A stretch of 64,000 nucleotides of DNA, from the NCBI RefSeq assembly GCF_000308595.1, contig NZ_BAGA01000004.1, positions 62,001 through 126,000 on the forward strand, written 5' to 3'. Numbering within the stretch: the stretch's first letter is position 1; each line of letters opens with the position of its first letter. Positions 36,155 to 44,575 of the stretch are shown in pieces. A model generated the notes under the pieces. The model was not told where the DNA came from. It made no database searches and worked only from the letters and a program-made list of their open reading frames with translations. The position numbers and the translations under genes are program-made. The stretch comes from Nocardia higoensis NBRC 100133. Lineage in GTDB: Bacteria > Actinomycetota > Actinomycetes > Mycobacteriales > Mycobacteriaceae.

Positions 36155-36270
36155 TAGGAGATGTGGATTCCCCTCCGGGAGAAGAACACAGCGGAGAGGA
36201 ACACGGGGGAGGGGAACAACGCTGTTCGGGCGCCGACGGCCCGGCGCACGACAATCCGCGCTTCCTTCAT
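36154..36270 (-). CDS. Short ORF, possible leader peptide upstream of rsgA (38 residues)
   Basis: I do not recognise this product. It begins MKEARIVVRRAVGART and ends FFSRRGIHIS, with a basic start and a hydrophobic, Phe-rich middle. The reason to call it is the ribosome site: GGAGGTGG five bases before the ATG, the best Shine-Dalgarno in the region. It ends at the edge of a hairpin and is followed 42 bases later by rsgA, on the same strand. It could be a translated leader that controls rsgA, or a small membrane-active protein. Confidence 0.45.
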   Translation of the reverse strand: MKEARIVVRRAVGARTALFPSPVFLSAVFFSRRGIHIS

Positions 36271-36371
36271 GTGTTCCACCTCCTCGTCTCTCTCGTTCCG
36301 ATACCGACGCCGGATACTCTCGCACGACTCGCGCGCACCCGGCAATGGATTTTCTACCTGGGCGAACGCCT

Positions 36372-37592
36372 CTAGTCCGGCTTGCCGAACTGCTCGTGGC
36401 GGCCCAGCGAGCGCAAATGGAACCACTCGCGCAGCCCGGCCGGATCGCGGCGGGTCACCAGGAAGAACCAGGAGAACCGGATCCACTCCTGCGGCAGCAG
36501 CTTGCGCATGCCCGGCTGCGACATCAGGTAGCCGCGATTGCGGTAGGTGAAGTAGCGCTTGACCGGGTCGTCGGGGTACTGGGTGTGCATGCGCCCGCCC
36601 AGGATCGGCTTGAACTCGGCCGCGCCGTTGGGATGCAGGTAGGCGGTCTGCAGGCAGGTGCCGAAGGGCAGCCCGGAGCGGACCAGCCGCCGGTGCACCT
36701 CCACCTCGTCGCCGCGCACGAACAGCCGCAGGTCCGGCACGCCGATCACGTCGACGGCCTTGGCGGAGATGAGCGCGCCGTTGAACAGCGAGGCGATGCC
36801 CGGCAGGAAATCGTCGTCGCCGAGCTCGGAGCGCAACCGCCGCCACACCACGCCCCGGCGCAGCGGGAAGGCCAGCCGATCGGGCTCGTCGATATCGCAG
36901 ACCACCGGCGAGACCTCGACCAGACCGTGCCGTCCGGCGCAGTCCAGCAGGGTCGCGAGCACTTCCGGCCCGTCCGGGCGCCCGTCGTCGTCGGCCAGCC
37001 ACACCCAGTCCGCGCCGAGGGTCAGCGCGTGCAGCATGCCCAGCGCGAACCCGCCCGCACCGCCCAGATTGTGGGCCGAACCCAGGTAGGTGGTCTCGAT
37101 CGGCTGCTGCTCGACCAGCTCGGCGACCTCGGCCTCGTTGGCGTTGTCCACCACGATCAGGTGGTCCACCGGACGGGTCTGCGAGGTGAGCACCTTCAGT
37201 GACTCGGCCAGCAGCTCACGGCGCTTGTGGGTGACCACGATCGCCACGATCCGCGCATCGGGTCCGGTGCCCGCTTCGGGCAGGAAGGACGATGCCTCGC
37301 CGCTGACCGGCGCAACCGCGAACCCGTCGAACGCCGACTCCCGCTCGCTGCCGTCGCGCTCGCCGCCGCGCGAGTCGCGGGCTGCGGGCGCTTCGGGTGT
37401 GCCGCTGTCGCGGGGGTCGCTCGCCGGCTCGTTGCCCGAGGAGCCCTCGGAAGGATCAGCGCTGCCGGGGACGGCCGTCGGCTCCTGCGAAACGTTCTCC
37501 GCAGCAGCGGTTTCGCTCGTCGCTCTCACCTCCGACGCGGCACCGGAGCCGGGCTCCGGGTTGGGGAGAGCTTCCGGGCGCTGACCGCTCAT
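36372..37592 (-). CDS. glfT1: Galactofuranosyltransferase GlfT1 with a long acidic N-terminal tail
   Basis: This 406-residue GT2 enzyme adds the first galactofuranose residues to the rhamnosyl linker. Core motifs are IVAIVVTHKRRELLAESL, HLIVVDNANEAEV, NLGGAGGFALGML, WLADDDGRPDG (metal site), FVRGDEVEVHRRL and YRNRGYLMSQ. The mycobacterial enzyme is about 300 residues. Here the first ~110 residues are an extra Pro/Ala/Ser/Glu-rich, probably disordered tail. The ATG overlaps the wzt stop (ATGA), so it is co-translated with the galactan exporter. GlfT1 beside wzt and wzm matches the mycobacterial neighbourhood. Confidence 0.95.
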   Translation of the reverse strand: MSGQRPEALPNPEPGSGAASEVRATSETAAAENVSQEPTAVPGSADPSEGSSGNEPASDPRDSGTPEAPAARDSRGGERDGSERESAFDGFAVAPVSGEASSFLPEAGTGPDARIVAIVVTHKRRELLAESLKVLTSQTRPVDHLIVVDNANEAEVAELVEQQPIETTYLGSAHNLGGAGGFALGMLHALTLGADWVWLADDDGRPDGPEVLATLLDCAGRHGLVEVSPVVCDIDEPDRLAFPLRRGVVWRRLRSELGDDDFLPGIASLFNGALISAKAVDVIGVPDLRLFVRGDEVEVHRRLVRSGLPFGTCLQTAYLHPNGAAEFKPILGGRMHTQYPDDPVKRYFTYRNRGYLMSQPGMRKLLPQEWIRFSWFFLVTRRDPAGLREWFHLRSLGRHEQFGKPD

Positions 37593-38446
37593 GCTGGTTT
37601 CTGCTCCAGTTCTTTCGTGCTGTCGTCCGCGGAGCTCTTCGCGCGGCCGGCCCGTTCGGCCTCCATCTCCCGCAGCACGGTCGCCACGTGGTTTCCGGCG
37701 TCGGGGCCTTCGTAAGCGCGCACCACGTGCTCGATACCGCCGCGCTCGCGGATCTGGCCGTGGTCGATCCACAGCGCGGAATCGCAGAGCTGGGCGAGGA
37801 ATTCGTTGGAATGGCTCGCGAACACCAGGATGCCAGACCGCGCCACCAATTCCTGCAGCCGCAGGCGGGCCTTCTTCATGAACTCCGCGTCGACCGCGCC
37901 GATGCCCTCGTCGAGCAGCAGGATCTCCGGGTCGATGGAGGTCACCACACCCATCGCCAGGCGCACCCGCATACCGGTGGAGTAGGTGCGCAGCGGCATG
38001 TGCAGGTATTCGCCGAGTTCGGTGAAATCGGCGATCTCGTCGATCTTCGCCAGCATCTGTTTGCGGGTCTGACCGAGGAACAGGCCACGGATGATGATGT
38101 TCTCGTAGCCGGAGATCTCCGGGTCCATGCCGACGCCGAGATCGAACACCGGCGCCACCCGGCCGCGGATGCGGGCGCTGCCGCGCGAGGGTTCGTAGAT
38201 GCCCGACAGCAGCCGCAGCAGCGTGGACTTGCCCGCGCCGTTGTGCCCGACCAGGCCCACCCGGTCGCCTTCGCGCAGCTTCAGATTGATGTCGCGCAGC
38301 GCCTCGACCACGACCACATCGGACTGGTTGCGCCCGATCGCGCCGCCCGCCTTGCCGAGGAACGCCTTCTTCAGCGACCGCGACTTCGCGTCGAAGATCG
38401 GGAACTCCACCCACGCGTGGTGGGTATCGATACTCACACTGCTCAT
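37589..38446 (-). CDS. wzt: Galactan ABC exporter ATP-binding subunit (Wzt-type)
   Basis: This 285-residue ATPase has Walker A GHNGAGKSTLL, a Q-loop region MDPEISGYENI, ABC signature YSTGMRVRLAM, Walker B EILLLDEGIG and the H-loop FASHSNEF. The YSTGM signature is that of polysaccharide exporters (Wzt/RfbE). With the permease upstream it should move the lipid-linked galactan across the membrane before arabinan is added. There is no C-terminal carbohydrate-binding extension. It is preceded by the permease with a 9-base gap and coupled to glfT1. Confidence 0.95.
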   Translation of the reverse strand: MSSVSIDTHHAWVEFPIFDAKSRSLKKAFLGKAGGAIGRNQSDVVVVEALRDINLKLREGDRVGLVGHNGAGKSTLLRLLSGIYEPSRGSARIRGRVAPVFDLGVGMDPEISGYENIIIRGLFLGQTRKQMLAKIDEIADFTELGEYLHMPLRTYSTGMRVRLAMGVVTSIDPEILLLDEGIGAVDAEFMKKARLRLQELVARSGILVFASHSNEFLAQLCDSALWIDHGQIRERGGIEHVVRAYEGPDAGNHVATVLREMEAERAGRAKSSADDSTKELEQKPA

Positions 38447-38455
38447 GTGCGGCTC

Positions 38456-39490
38456 CTACACCCAGTACGGCACGCGTGCCCGGTACTGCTTCATGGCCAA
38501 TACCGCGCCGATCCAGCCGATCACGGTGATCGCGCCCACGATCACCCAGTGACGCAGCTCCTGCGGTTCGCCCAGCAGGGGAGCGCGCACGATCTCGAGG
38601 TAGTGGAAGGTCGGAATGATCTCGACCAGCCGCGCCCGCTCGCTCGCGCCGCCGATCTGGTCTTCGAGGGTCTTGGTGGTCCACATGACCGGCGTCAGCA
38701 CGAACAGCATCAGCGTCATCGAGCCCAGGATCGGGGCGATATCGCGATAGCGGGTGCTGAAGATGCCGAACAGGATCGACACCCACATCGAGTTCAGGAA
38801 GATCAACCCGATGGCCGGAATCGCCAGCAGGCTCGTCCAGCCGAGGTTCTCCCACACCCCGAAGCCGACCAGCAACAGCAGGTAGATCACCAGGTTGTGG
38901 GCGAAGAAGAGCAGCTGCCGCCACACCAGCCGGTAGATGTGCACGCTCAGCGCCGAGGGCAGCTGCTTGATCAGCCCCTCGTTGGCGATGAACACATCCG
39001 AGCCCTCGAGAATGCTGGCTTGGATGACGTTCCACACGATCAGGCCGACCGTCACGTAGGGCAGGTACTCGCGCAGCGGCTGCCCCAGCAGCGTCGCGTA
39101 GAGGATGCCCATCGCCGCGGCCTGCACGCCGGTGGCGATGGTGATCCAGAACGGGCCGAGCACCGAACGGCGGTAGCGCTGCTTGATGTCCTGCCAGCCC
39201 AGGGAGAGCCAGAGCTCGCGTTGCCCGAAGCCGTCGCGCATGTCCCGGAACGCGCGGCGGAAGGTCTGCGAATCCGACACGAACGCCACCGCTCCGTTCT
39301 CGCTCTCGGAATCCTCGCCGGACGCCCGATCCGCCGGGACCTGCGCGGTCTCGGCGTGCTCCGGATTCGCCTCGGAATGGTCGGGGGTCGCCGGGTTCTT
39401 CTCGGTCGAAGTCACCGAGCTCTGTTCAGGAGGCACCGCACTCACTTCGGAGTCGGGGCGAGCGGCAGCGGCGGGCACGGTGCTCGACAC
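38456..39490 (-). CDS. wzm: Galactan ABC exporter permease (Wzm-type)
   Basis: This 344-residue protein has six membrane helices in the ABC-2 pattern, starting with GWQDIKQRYRRSVLGPFW (coupling helix signature). VTVGLIVWNVIQASI, FLNSMWVSILFGIFSTRYRD and LFVLTPVMW follow. An acidic Ser/Glu/Ala/Pro-rich tail of ~70 residues precedes the first helix, echoing the tail on GlfT1 in the same operon. GTG 39490 is used; GGAGGG is close upstream. It is the first gene of wzm-wzt-glfT1. Confidence 0.93.
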   Translation of the reverse strand: MSSTVPAAAARPDSEVSAVPPEQSSVTSTEKNPATPDHSEANPEHAETAQVPADRASGEDSESENGAVAFVSDSQTFRRAFRDMRDGFGQRELWLSLGWQDIKQRYRRSVLGPFWITIATGVQAAAMGILYATLLGQPLREYLPYVTVGLIVWNVIQASILEGSDVFIANEGLIKQLPSALSVHIYRLVWRQLLFFAHNLVIYLLLLVGFGVWENLGWTSLLAIPAIGLIFLNSMWVSILFGIFSTRYRDIAPILGSMTLMLFVLTPVMWTTKTLEDQIGGASERARLVEIIPTFHYLEIVRAPLLGEPQELRHWVIVGAITVIGWIGAVLAMKQYRARVPYWV

Positions 39491-39561
39491 TACCCTCCGA
39501 GCAGGCGTCCGCGGTCGGGATGGTCCAGCCCGGATGGGCGGGCCACCCGCGCTCGCCGGGT

Positions 39562-40161
39562 TTACAAGTACTGGCCGGAACCGCCGGTGACGTGATCGGC
39601 GCGACCCGCGCGCGGATCGACCGTCTGGAGACCGGGCGGCAGCGCACCCTGGCGCATCTGTTCCAGCTGGGCCCGGGCGGCCATCTGCTGGGCGAACAGC
39701 GCGGTCTGGATGCCGTGGAACAGGCCCTCGAGCCAGCCGACGAGCTGGGCCTGGGCGATGCGCAACTCGGCATCCGATGGCACCGCGTCCTCGCTGAACG
39801 GCAAGGTCAGCCGCTCGAGTTCGGCGCGTAGTTCCGGGGCGAGACCCTGCTCCAGCTCGCGCACCGAGGAGCGGTGGATCTCCTTGAGCCTGCTGCGGCT
39901 GGCGTCGTCGAGCGGAGCGGCCCGCACCTCCTCGAGCAGCTGCTTGATCATGGTGCCGATGCGCATCACCTTGGCGGGCTGCTCGACCATGTCGGCCAGC
40001 GATTCGCCCTGCTCGGCGCGCTCGTCGGAGTCCTCGGCGGTCACTTCGCCGTCGACCGGCACCGCGCCGGCGCGCTCGCTCGCGCCGGCCGGGAGCACCA
40101 GGGGCTGCCCGTCGGGACCGACCACGACGATGGAATCGGGTGTCTCGTCCGAATGCGTCAT
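39562..40161 (-). CDS. bpa: Bacterial proteasome activator Bpa (PafE)
   Basis: This ~199-residue protein matches Bpa/PafE (Rv3780). It has an acidic disordered N-terminus, a helical core KVMRIGTMIKQLLEEVRAAP to QLVGWLEGLFHGIQTALFAQQ, and a C-terminal GQYL. The last residues are the HbYX-like motif that docks into the 20S proteasome and opens its gate without ATP. Its presence implies that this organism has a 20S proteasome elsewhere. ATG 40161 is preferred over ATG 40173. It lies upstream of wzm as in mycobacteria. Confidence 0.95.
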   Translation of the reverse strand: MTHSDETPDSIVVVGPDGQPLVLPAGASERAGAVPVDGEVTAEDSDERAEQGESLADMVEQPAKVMRIGTMIKQLLEEVRAAPLDDASRSRLKEIHRSSVRELEQGLAPELRAELERLTLPFSEDAVPSDAELRIAQAQLVGWLEGLFHGIQTALFAQQMAARAQLEQMRQGALPPGLQTVDPRAGRADHVTGGSGQYL

Positions 40162-40278
40162 GACCCCTATCATGTCGCTTTGTCGCCGGACGCGCTAAAC
40201 CTCCGGCGTGCGGGGCCGGACGCCGGGCGTTCGCCGGGTCCGTACCGAGCCGCGTGGACGCCGATTAGAGTGGCCGAT

Positions 40279-41481
40279 ATGACTTACGACGTCGCGAGGG
40301 TTCGGGGCCTTATACCGTCCCTGGGCGACGGCTGGATTCATCTCGATCCGCAAGCCGGCATGCTTGTCCCGGATTCGGTATCTCGTGCCGTATCAACGGG
40401 TTTCCGTACGACGTCGTTCTCCCATGTCGGACGCCATGGGGCGGCGCGGCGAAGCGCGGCTGTGCTGGACGCCGCCCGCGAGGCGGTCGCCGATCTGGTC
40501 GGCGGCGACCCGGCGGGTGTCGTGCTCGGCCCGGATCGAGCGGTGCTGTTGGCCTGGCTCGCGGAATCGCTGAGTTCGCGCCTGGGTCTGGGCACCGGGA
40601 TCGTGCTGTCGCGCTTGGACGACGAGGCGAATGTCGCGCCCTGGCTGCGCATCGCCAACCGCTACGGCGCGCACGTGCGCTGGGCCGAGGTGGAGATCGA
40701 GACCTGCGAGATGCCGTCCTGGCAGTTCGAGGAGCTGATCGGCCCCACCGCCCGGCTCGTCGCGCTCACCGCGGCCTCGCCGATCGTGGGCTCGGCGCCC
40801 GCGGTGCGGGTGGCCGCCGATCGGGTGCACGAGGTGGGCGGTCTGCTGGTCGCCGACGCGTTCGGCGCCGCGCCGTACGCGTTGATCGACATCGACGAGC
40901 TCAATGCCGACGTGGTCGCGCTCAGCGCCCCGGCCTGGGGCGGTCCGCAGATCGGCGCGCTGGTGTTCCGCGATCCGGCCTTCCTCGACCGCATTCCCTC
41001 GATGTCGCTCAACCCCTACGCCAAGGGTGCCGAACGGCTGGAGGTGGGTGGTCACCAGTACGGCCTGCTGGCCGGGCTGACCACCTCGATCGACTTCCTG
41101 GCCGGGCTCGACGAGCGCGCGAAGGGCACCCGCCGCGAGCGCCTGGAGATCTCCATCACCTCGCTGCAGGACTATCACGATTCGCTGTTCGAGCACCTGA
41201 TGGACACCCTCGACAAGATCGACGATCTGACCATCATCGGCCGCGCCTCCACCCGCATCCCGACCGTCAGCTTCACGGTGGCCGGGATGCAGGCGGAGAA
41301 GGTCGCCGCCAAGCTGGCCGACGCCCGCATCGGCACGCTCAGCGGCGTGCACGGCGGCAGCAGGCTGCTCGACGCGCTGGGCGTGAACGACGAGGGCGGC
41401 GCGGTCACCGTCGGGCTCGCGCCCTACACCACGAAGTTCGAGATCGACCAGCTCGGCCGCGCGCTGAGCGCGTTGGAGTAG
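40279..41481 (+). CDS. Class V aminotransferase-fold protein (Rv3778c-like) lacking the PLP lysine
   Basis: This 400-residue protein has the fold of cysteine desulphurases: an N-terminal IHLDPQAGMLVP, a DEANVAPWLRIA motif, LVALTAASPIVGSAPAV, and VADAFGAAPYALID. In place of the PLP-lysine segment (Ser-x-His-Lys) it reads VALSAPAWGGPQIGALVF, so the catalytic Lys is missing. It may be a non-catalytic relative or use PLP differently. ATG 40279 follows TAGAGT by 7 nt. It lies next to bpa, as Rv3778c lies near Rv3780 in M. tuberculosis; no Rv3779-like gene is between them here. Confidence 0.9.
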   Translation: MTYDVARVRGLIPSLGDGWIHLDPQAGMLVPDSVSRAVSTGFRTTSFSHVGRHGAARRSAAVLDAAREAVADLVGGDPAGVVLGPDRAVLLAWLAESLSSRLGLGTGIVLSRLDDEANVAPWLRIANRYGAHVRWAEVEIETCEMPSWQFEELIGPTARLVALTAASPIVGSAPAVRVAADRVHEVGGLLVADAFGAAPYALIDIDELNADVVALSAPAWGGPQIGALVFRDPAFLDRIPSMSLNPYAKGAERLEVGGHQYGLLAGLTTSIDFLAGLDERAKGTRRERLEISITSLQDYHDSLFEHLMDTLDKIDDLTIIGRASTRIPTVSFTVAGMQAEKVAAKLADARIGTLSGVHGGSRLLDALGVNDEGGAVTVGLAPYTTKFEIDQLGRALSALE

Positions 41482-41486
41482 CGGCT

Positions 41487-42488
41487 TCACTCCTCGCGGA
41501 CGCGCAGCACCACCTTGCCGACCACCTGCGAGGAGTCCAGCAGTTCGTGCGCCCGGCCCGCCTCGGCGATGTCGACTTCGGCGTGGATGACCGGCACCAC
41601 CGATCCGCCCTCGATCAGCGGCCACAGCTCGGCACGCACCGCGGCGATGATCTCGGCTTTGCTGCCGGTGCCCGTGGCGGGCCGGTTGCGCACATTGGTG
41701 GCGTGCACGCTGCCCCACTTGCCCAGCAGCGCACCGATGTTCAGCTCGCCCTTGACCCCGCCCTGCATGCCGATGATCACCAGGTGCCCGTGCGGCGCCA
41801 GCGCGGCCACATTGCGCGAGAGATAGGACGCGCCCATGTTGTCGAGGATGACGTTCGCTCCGCGCCCGTTCAGCCCGCGCACCACCTCGACGAAATCCTC
41901 GTCGCGATAATTGATCAGCACGTCCGCGCCGAGTTCCCGGCAGCGCTCGAGCTTCTCGGGCGAACCGGCGGTCACCGCCACCTGCGCCCCGCGCTGCTTG
42001 GCGACCTGGATGGCATGCGTGCCGATCCCGCCCCCGCCGCCGTGGACGAGCACCGTCTGCCCGGCGCGCAGGCCCGCGGTCATCACCAGGTTCGACCACA
42101 CGGTCGCCGCGACCTCGGGCAACCCGGCCGCCGCGCCGAGGTCCATGTCGTCGGGCACGGGGAGCAGCTGGGTGGCGGGCACCGCGACCCGCTCGGCGTA
42201 CCCGCCGCCGGACAGCAGCGCGCACACCCGGTCCCCGACCCGCCAGTCGCGCACGCCCGCACCGACTTCGGCGATCACGCCCGCGCACTCCAGGCCCGGC
42301 ACCTCGCTGGCGCCTGCGGGCGGCGGGTACTTCCCCTGCCGCTGCAGCAGGTCGGCGCGGTTCACCCCGGCGGCGACCACGTCGATCAGCACCTCACCGT
42401 GCCCGGGTGCTGGATCGGGCGCCTTTCCCCACACCAGCACTTCCGGTCCGCCGAATCCGTTCAGTTCGATCGCGCGCATGTTCTCCAT
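41487..42488 (-). CDS. NAD(P)H quinone oxidoreductase, zinc-free MDR type
   Basis: This ~333-residue medium-chain reductase has a GroES-like N-terminal half (GHGEVLIDVVAAGVNRADLLQRQGKYPPPAG), a Rossmann domain with VHGGGGGIGTHAIQVAK, and a late LLDSSQVVGKVVLRV. It lacks the zinc ligands, so it belongs with quinone reductase/zeta-crystallin enzymes (Rv3777-like), which reduce quinones or enones with NADPH. ATG 42488 or 42479 could be the start. It is convergent with the aminotransferase-fold gene. The 267-base gap to the divergent flavoenzyme is rich in short pyrimidine repeats but has no gene. Confidence 0.9.
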   Translation of the reverse strand: MENMRAIELNGFGGPEVLVWGKAPDPAPGHGEVLIDVVAAGVNRADLLQRQGKYPPPAGASEVPGLECAGVIAEVGAGVRDWRVGDRVCALLSGGGYAERVAVPATQLLPVPDDMDLGAAAGLPEVAATVWSNLVMTAGLRAGQTVLVHGGGGGIGTHAIQVAKQRGAQVAVTAGSPEKLERCRELGADVLINYRDEDFVEVVRGLNGRGANVILDNMGASYLSRNVAALAPHGHLVIIGMQGGVKGELNIGALLGKWGSVHATNVRNRPATGTGSKAEIIAAVRAELWPLIEGGSVVPVIHAEVDIAEAGRAHELLDSSQVVGKVVLRVREE

Positions 42489-42755
42489 ACTGCTCTGTCC
42501 GCCCGCCCGACGCTCTGTTCGCCCGGCCCGGTTCTGTCGGCCCGGCGCTGCTCTTCGGCCCGATGTGCTCGCTTCGCCCGGCACGCCGTCCGCGAACCCC
42601 GAACCCGACGTGCGACCCGCTCCGTGCGGCAACGGTCCACCGGTGCGGGCCGCGGTGCCCAGAAGCGGCGACAGCCCGCGCGCCGGATTTCGCGATGACG
42701 ACGATTTGCCTGATCCGTCCAGCGCGATCGCCGCCCTCGGGCTAGCGTTCCAGCC

Positions 42756-43931
42756 GTGAGCAGCTTCATCGACTTCCAGAACGAGATCTACCTGCGCGGA
42801 CTGGGCGGTGAACTGCCCGAACTCCCGATGACGGCCGACGGTCTCGAGCAGCGGGCCCGCGAAGTCCTCGGCGCCGCCGAATACGCCTATGTCGCGGGCA
42901 GCGCCTCCTCGGGCCGCACCGCCGCCGCCAACCGCGCCGCCTTCGACAAGCACCGCATCGTGCCCCGGATGCTGCGCGGCACCACCGCGCCCGGCGCCCG
43001 CGACCTGTCGGTGGAAGTGCTCGGCACCCAGCTGGCCGCCCCCGTGCTGACCGCCCCGATCGGCGTCCTGGAACTCGTGCACGAGCGCGGCGAGGTGATC
43101 GTCGCCGAGGTCACCAAGGAATTCGGCATCGGTTCGGTGCTCTCGACCGCCGCGTCCAGCACCATCGAGGACGTCGGCGCCGCCGCGGGCGACTGGTGGT
43201 ATCAGCTCTACTGGCCCGCCGACGACGATCTGGCCCGATCCTTCGTCGAACGCGCCGAGCGCGCGGGCGCCAAGGCCGTCGTCGTCACCGTCGACACCCC
43301 GTCGCTCGGCTGGCGTCCCCAGGACCTCGCACTCGGCCACCTGCCGTTCCTCGCGGGCAAGGGCATCGCGAACTACCTGTCCGACCCGGTCTTCCGCGCC
43401 AAGCTCCCCATGCCGCCGGAGGAGTCCGAGGACGCCATGCGGATCGCCATCCTGACCTGGGTGAGCCTGTTCGGCAACCATGCCCTTCGCCCCGCCGACA
43501 TCACCCGTCTGCGGGAATGGACCGATCTGCCCATCGCGGTGAAGGGCATCCTGCACCCCGACGACGCGCGCCTCGTGGTCGACGCGGGCGCCGACGGTGT
43601 GATCGTCAGCAACCACGGCGGCCGCCAGCTCGACGGTGCCATCGCCGCCCTCGACGCCCTGCCCGCCATCGCCTCCACCATCGGCGACCGCGCCGACGTG
43701 CTGTTCGACTCCGGCGTCCGCACCGGCTCCGATGTCCTGATCGCCCTCGCCCTCGGCGCCAAGGCGGTCCTGTACGGGCGCCCCTATGCCTACGGTCTGG
43801 CCCTCGCCGGCCGCGAGGGCGCCCGCCACGCCCTGCGCCTGTTGCTCGCCGACCTCGATTCCTCCCTCGGCCTGGCGGGCTGGTCCAGCGCCGCAGCCCT
43901 GGACCGCTCCGTGCTCACCGCGCCGCACTGA
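42756..43931 (+). CDS. Lactate 2-monooxygenase-like FMN alpha-hydroxy-acid oxidase
   Basis: This 391-residue enzyme is close in length and layout to mycobacterial lactate 2-monooxygenase. It has NEIYLRGLGGELPELPM near the start, APIGVLELVHERGE, TVDTPSLGWRPQDL, AVKGILHPDDARL and the catalytic SNHGGRQLDG (His that takes the substrate proton). FMN binds the TIM barrel. It oxidises L-lactate or a similar hydroxy acid. GTG 42756 follows TAGCGT by 7 nt. It is followed by a MarR regulator 47 bases away that may control it. Confidence 0.9.
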   Translation: MSSFIDFQNEIYLRGLGGELPELPMTADGLEQRAREVLGAAEYAYVAGSASSGRTAAANRAAFDKHRIVPRMLRGTTAPGARDLSVEVLGTQLAAPVLTAPIGVLELVHERGEVIVAEVTKEFGIGSVLSTAASSTIEDVGAAAGDWWYQLYWPADDDLARSFVERAERAGAKAVVVTVDTPSLGWRPQDLALGHLPFLAGKGIANYLSDPVFRAKLPMPPEESEDAMRIAILTWVSLFGNHALRPADITRLREWTDLPIAVKGILHPDDARLVVDAGADGVIVSNHGGRQLDGAIAALDALPAIASTIGDRADVLFDSGVRTGSDVLIALALGAKAVLYGRPYAYGLALAGREGARHALRLLLADLDSSLGLAGWSSAAALDRSVLTAPH

Positions 43932-43978
43932 CCGGGCGGGTCGCACTGTGCGACTCATATCCGTTTTAGAATCTCGCG

Positions 43979-44467
43979 GTGCCCGAACCATCGACGCCCG
44001 CCGCCACGGAACCGCGCTGGCTGTCCCCGGACGAACAGCAGGCCTGGCGGGCCTACATGGACGGCCACCAGCGCCTCATGGCCACTCTCAACCGCCAGCT
44101 CCTGCGCGAGAGCGACCTCAGCTTCGCCGAGTACCGCATCCTGGTTCTGCTCTCCGAAGCCTCCGGTCACGCCCTGCGAATGAGCGAACTCGCCGACGGC
44201 GTCCTGTCCTCCCGCAGCCGCCTCACCCACCAGATCCGCGGTATGGAATCCCGCGGCCTGGTCCGCCGATCCTCCTGCCCACGCGACGGCCGCGGCGTGC
44301 TCGCCCAGCTCACCGACACCGGCCTGCGCACCCTGCGCACCGCCGCCCCCGGCCACGTGGCAGCCGTCCGCCGCCACTTCGTCGACCTGCTCCACCCCGA
44401 AGAACTCGCCACCATCCACCAGGTGTTCACCCGGGTCGACGGCACCACCGCCGCCCCCTCCGCCTGA
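43979..44467 (+). CDS. MarR family transcriptional regulator
   Basis: This 162-residue winged-helix protein has DLSFAEYRILVLLSEASGHALRMSELADGV, then SRSRLTHQIRGMESRGLVRRSSCPRDGRGV, the MarR wing, and a C-terminal dimerisation helix. Ligand and targets are unknown; the upstream flavoenzyme is the obvious candidate. GTG 43979 follows TAGAAT by 6 nt. Confidence 0.9.
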   Translation: MPEPSTPAATEPRWLSPDEQQAWRAYMDGHQRLMATLNRQLLRESDLSFAEYRILVLLSEASGHALRMSELADGVLSSRSRLTHQIRGMESRGLVRRSSCPRDGRGVLAQLTDTGLRTLRTAAPGHVAAVRRHFVDLLHPEELATIHQVFTRVDGTTAAPSA

Positions 44468-44487
44468 CCGGTTAAGATCGCTGCACT

Positions 44488-44575
44488 GGAGACGTGGCAG
44501 AGCGGCCGAATGCACTCGCCTTGAAAGCGAGCGTCGCGAGAGCGACCGGGGGTTCAAATCCCTCCGTCTCCGCCA
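44488..44575 (+). tRNA. tRNA-Ser (anticodon TGA)
   Basis: The acceptor stem GGAGACG pairs with CGTCTCC. The anticodon loop reads CTTGAAA with anticodon TGA, a long variable arm is present (GCGTCGCGAGAGCGA region), the T arm is GGGTTCAAATCC, and CCA is encoded. It decodes UCA serine codons. Its last 22 bases overlap the 3' end of the minus-strand gene at 44554. Confidence 0.97.

Noticed and set aside
36372..39035. An 887-residue open frame spanning glfT1, wzt and part of wzm
   Set aside because: Only the part from 37592 downwards is glfT1; the upstream extension is the wrong-frame shadow of wzt and wzm, whose own motifs are clear in other frames.
42489..42755. Structured RNA in the repeat-rich gap before the flavoenzyme gene
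   Set aside because: The short pyrimidine-rich repeats do not form a consistent fold, and the downstream gene has a leaderless promoter, leaving no leader to fold.
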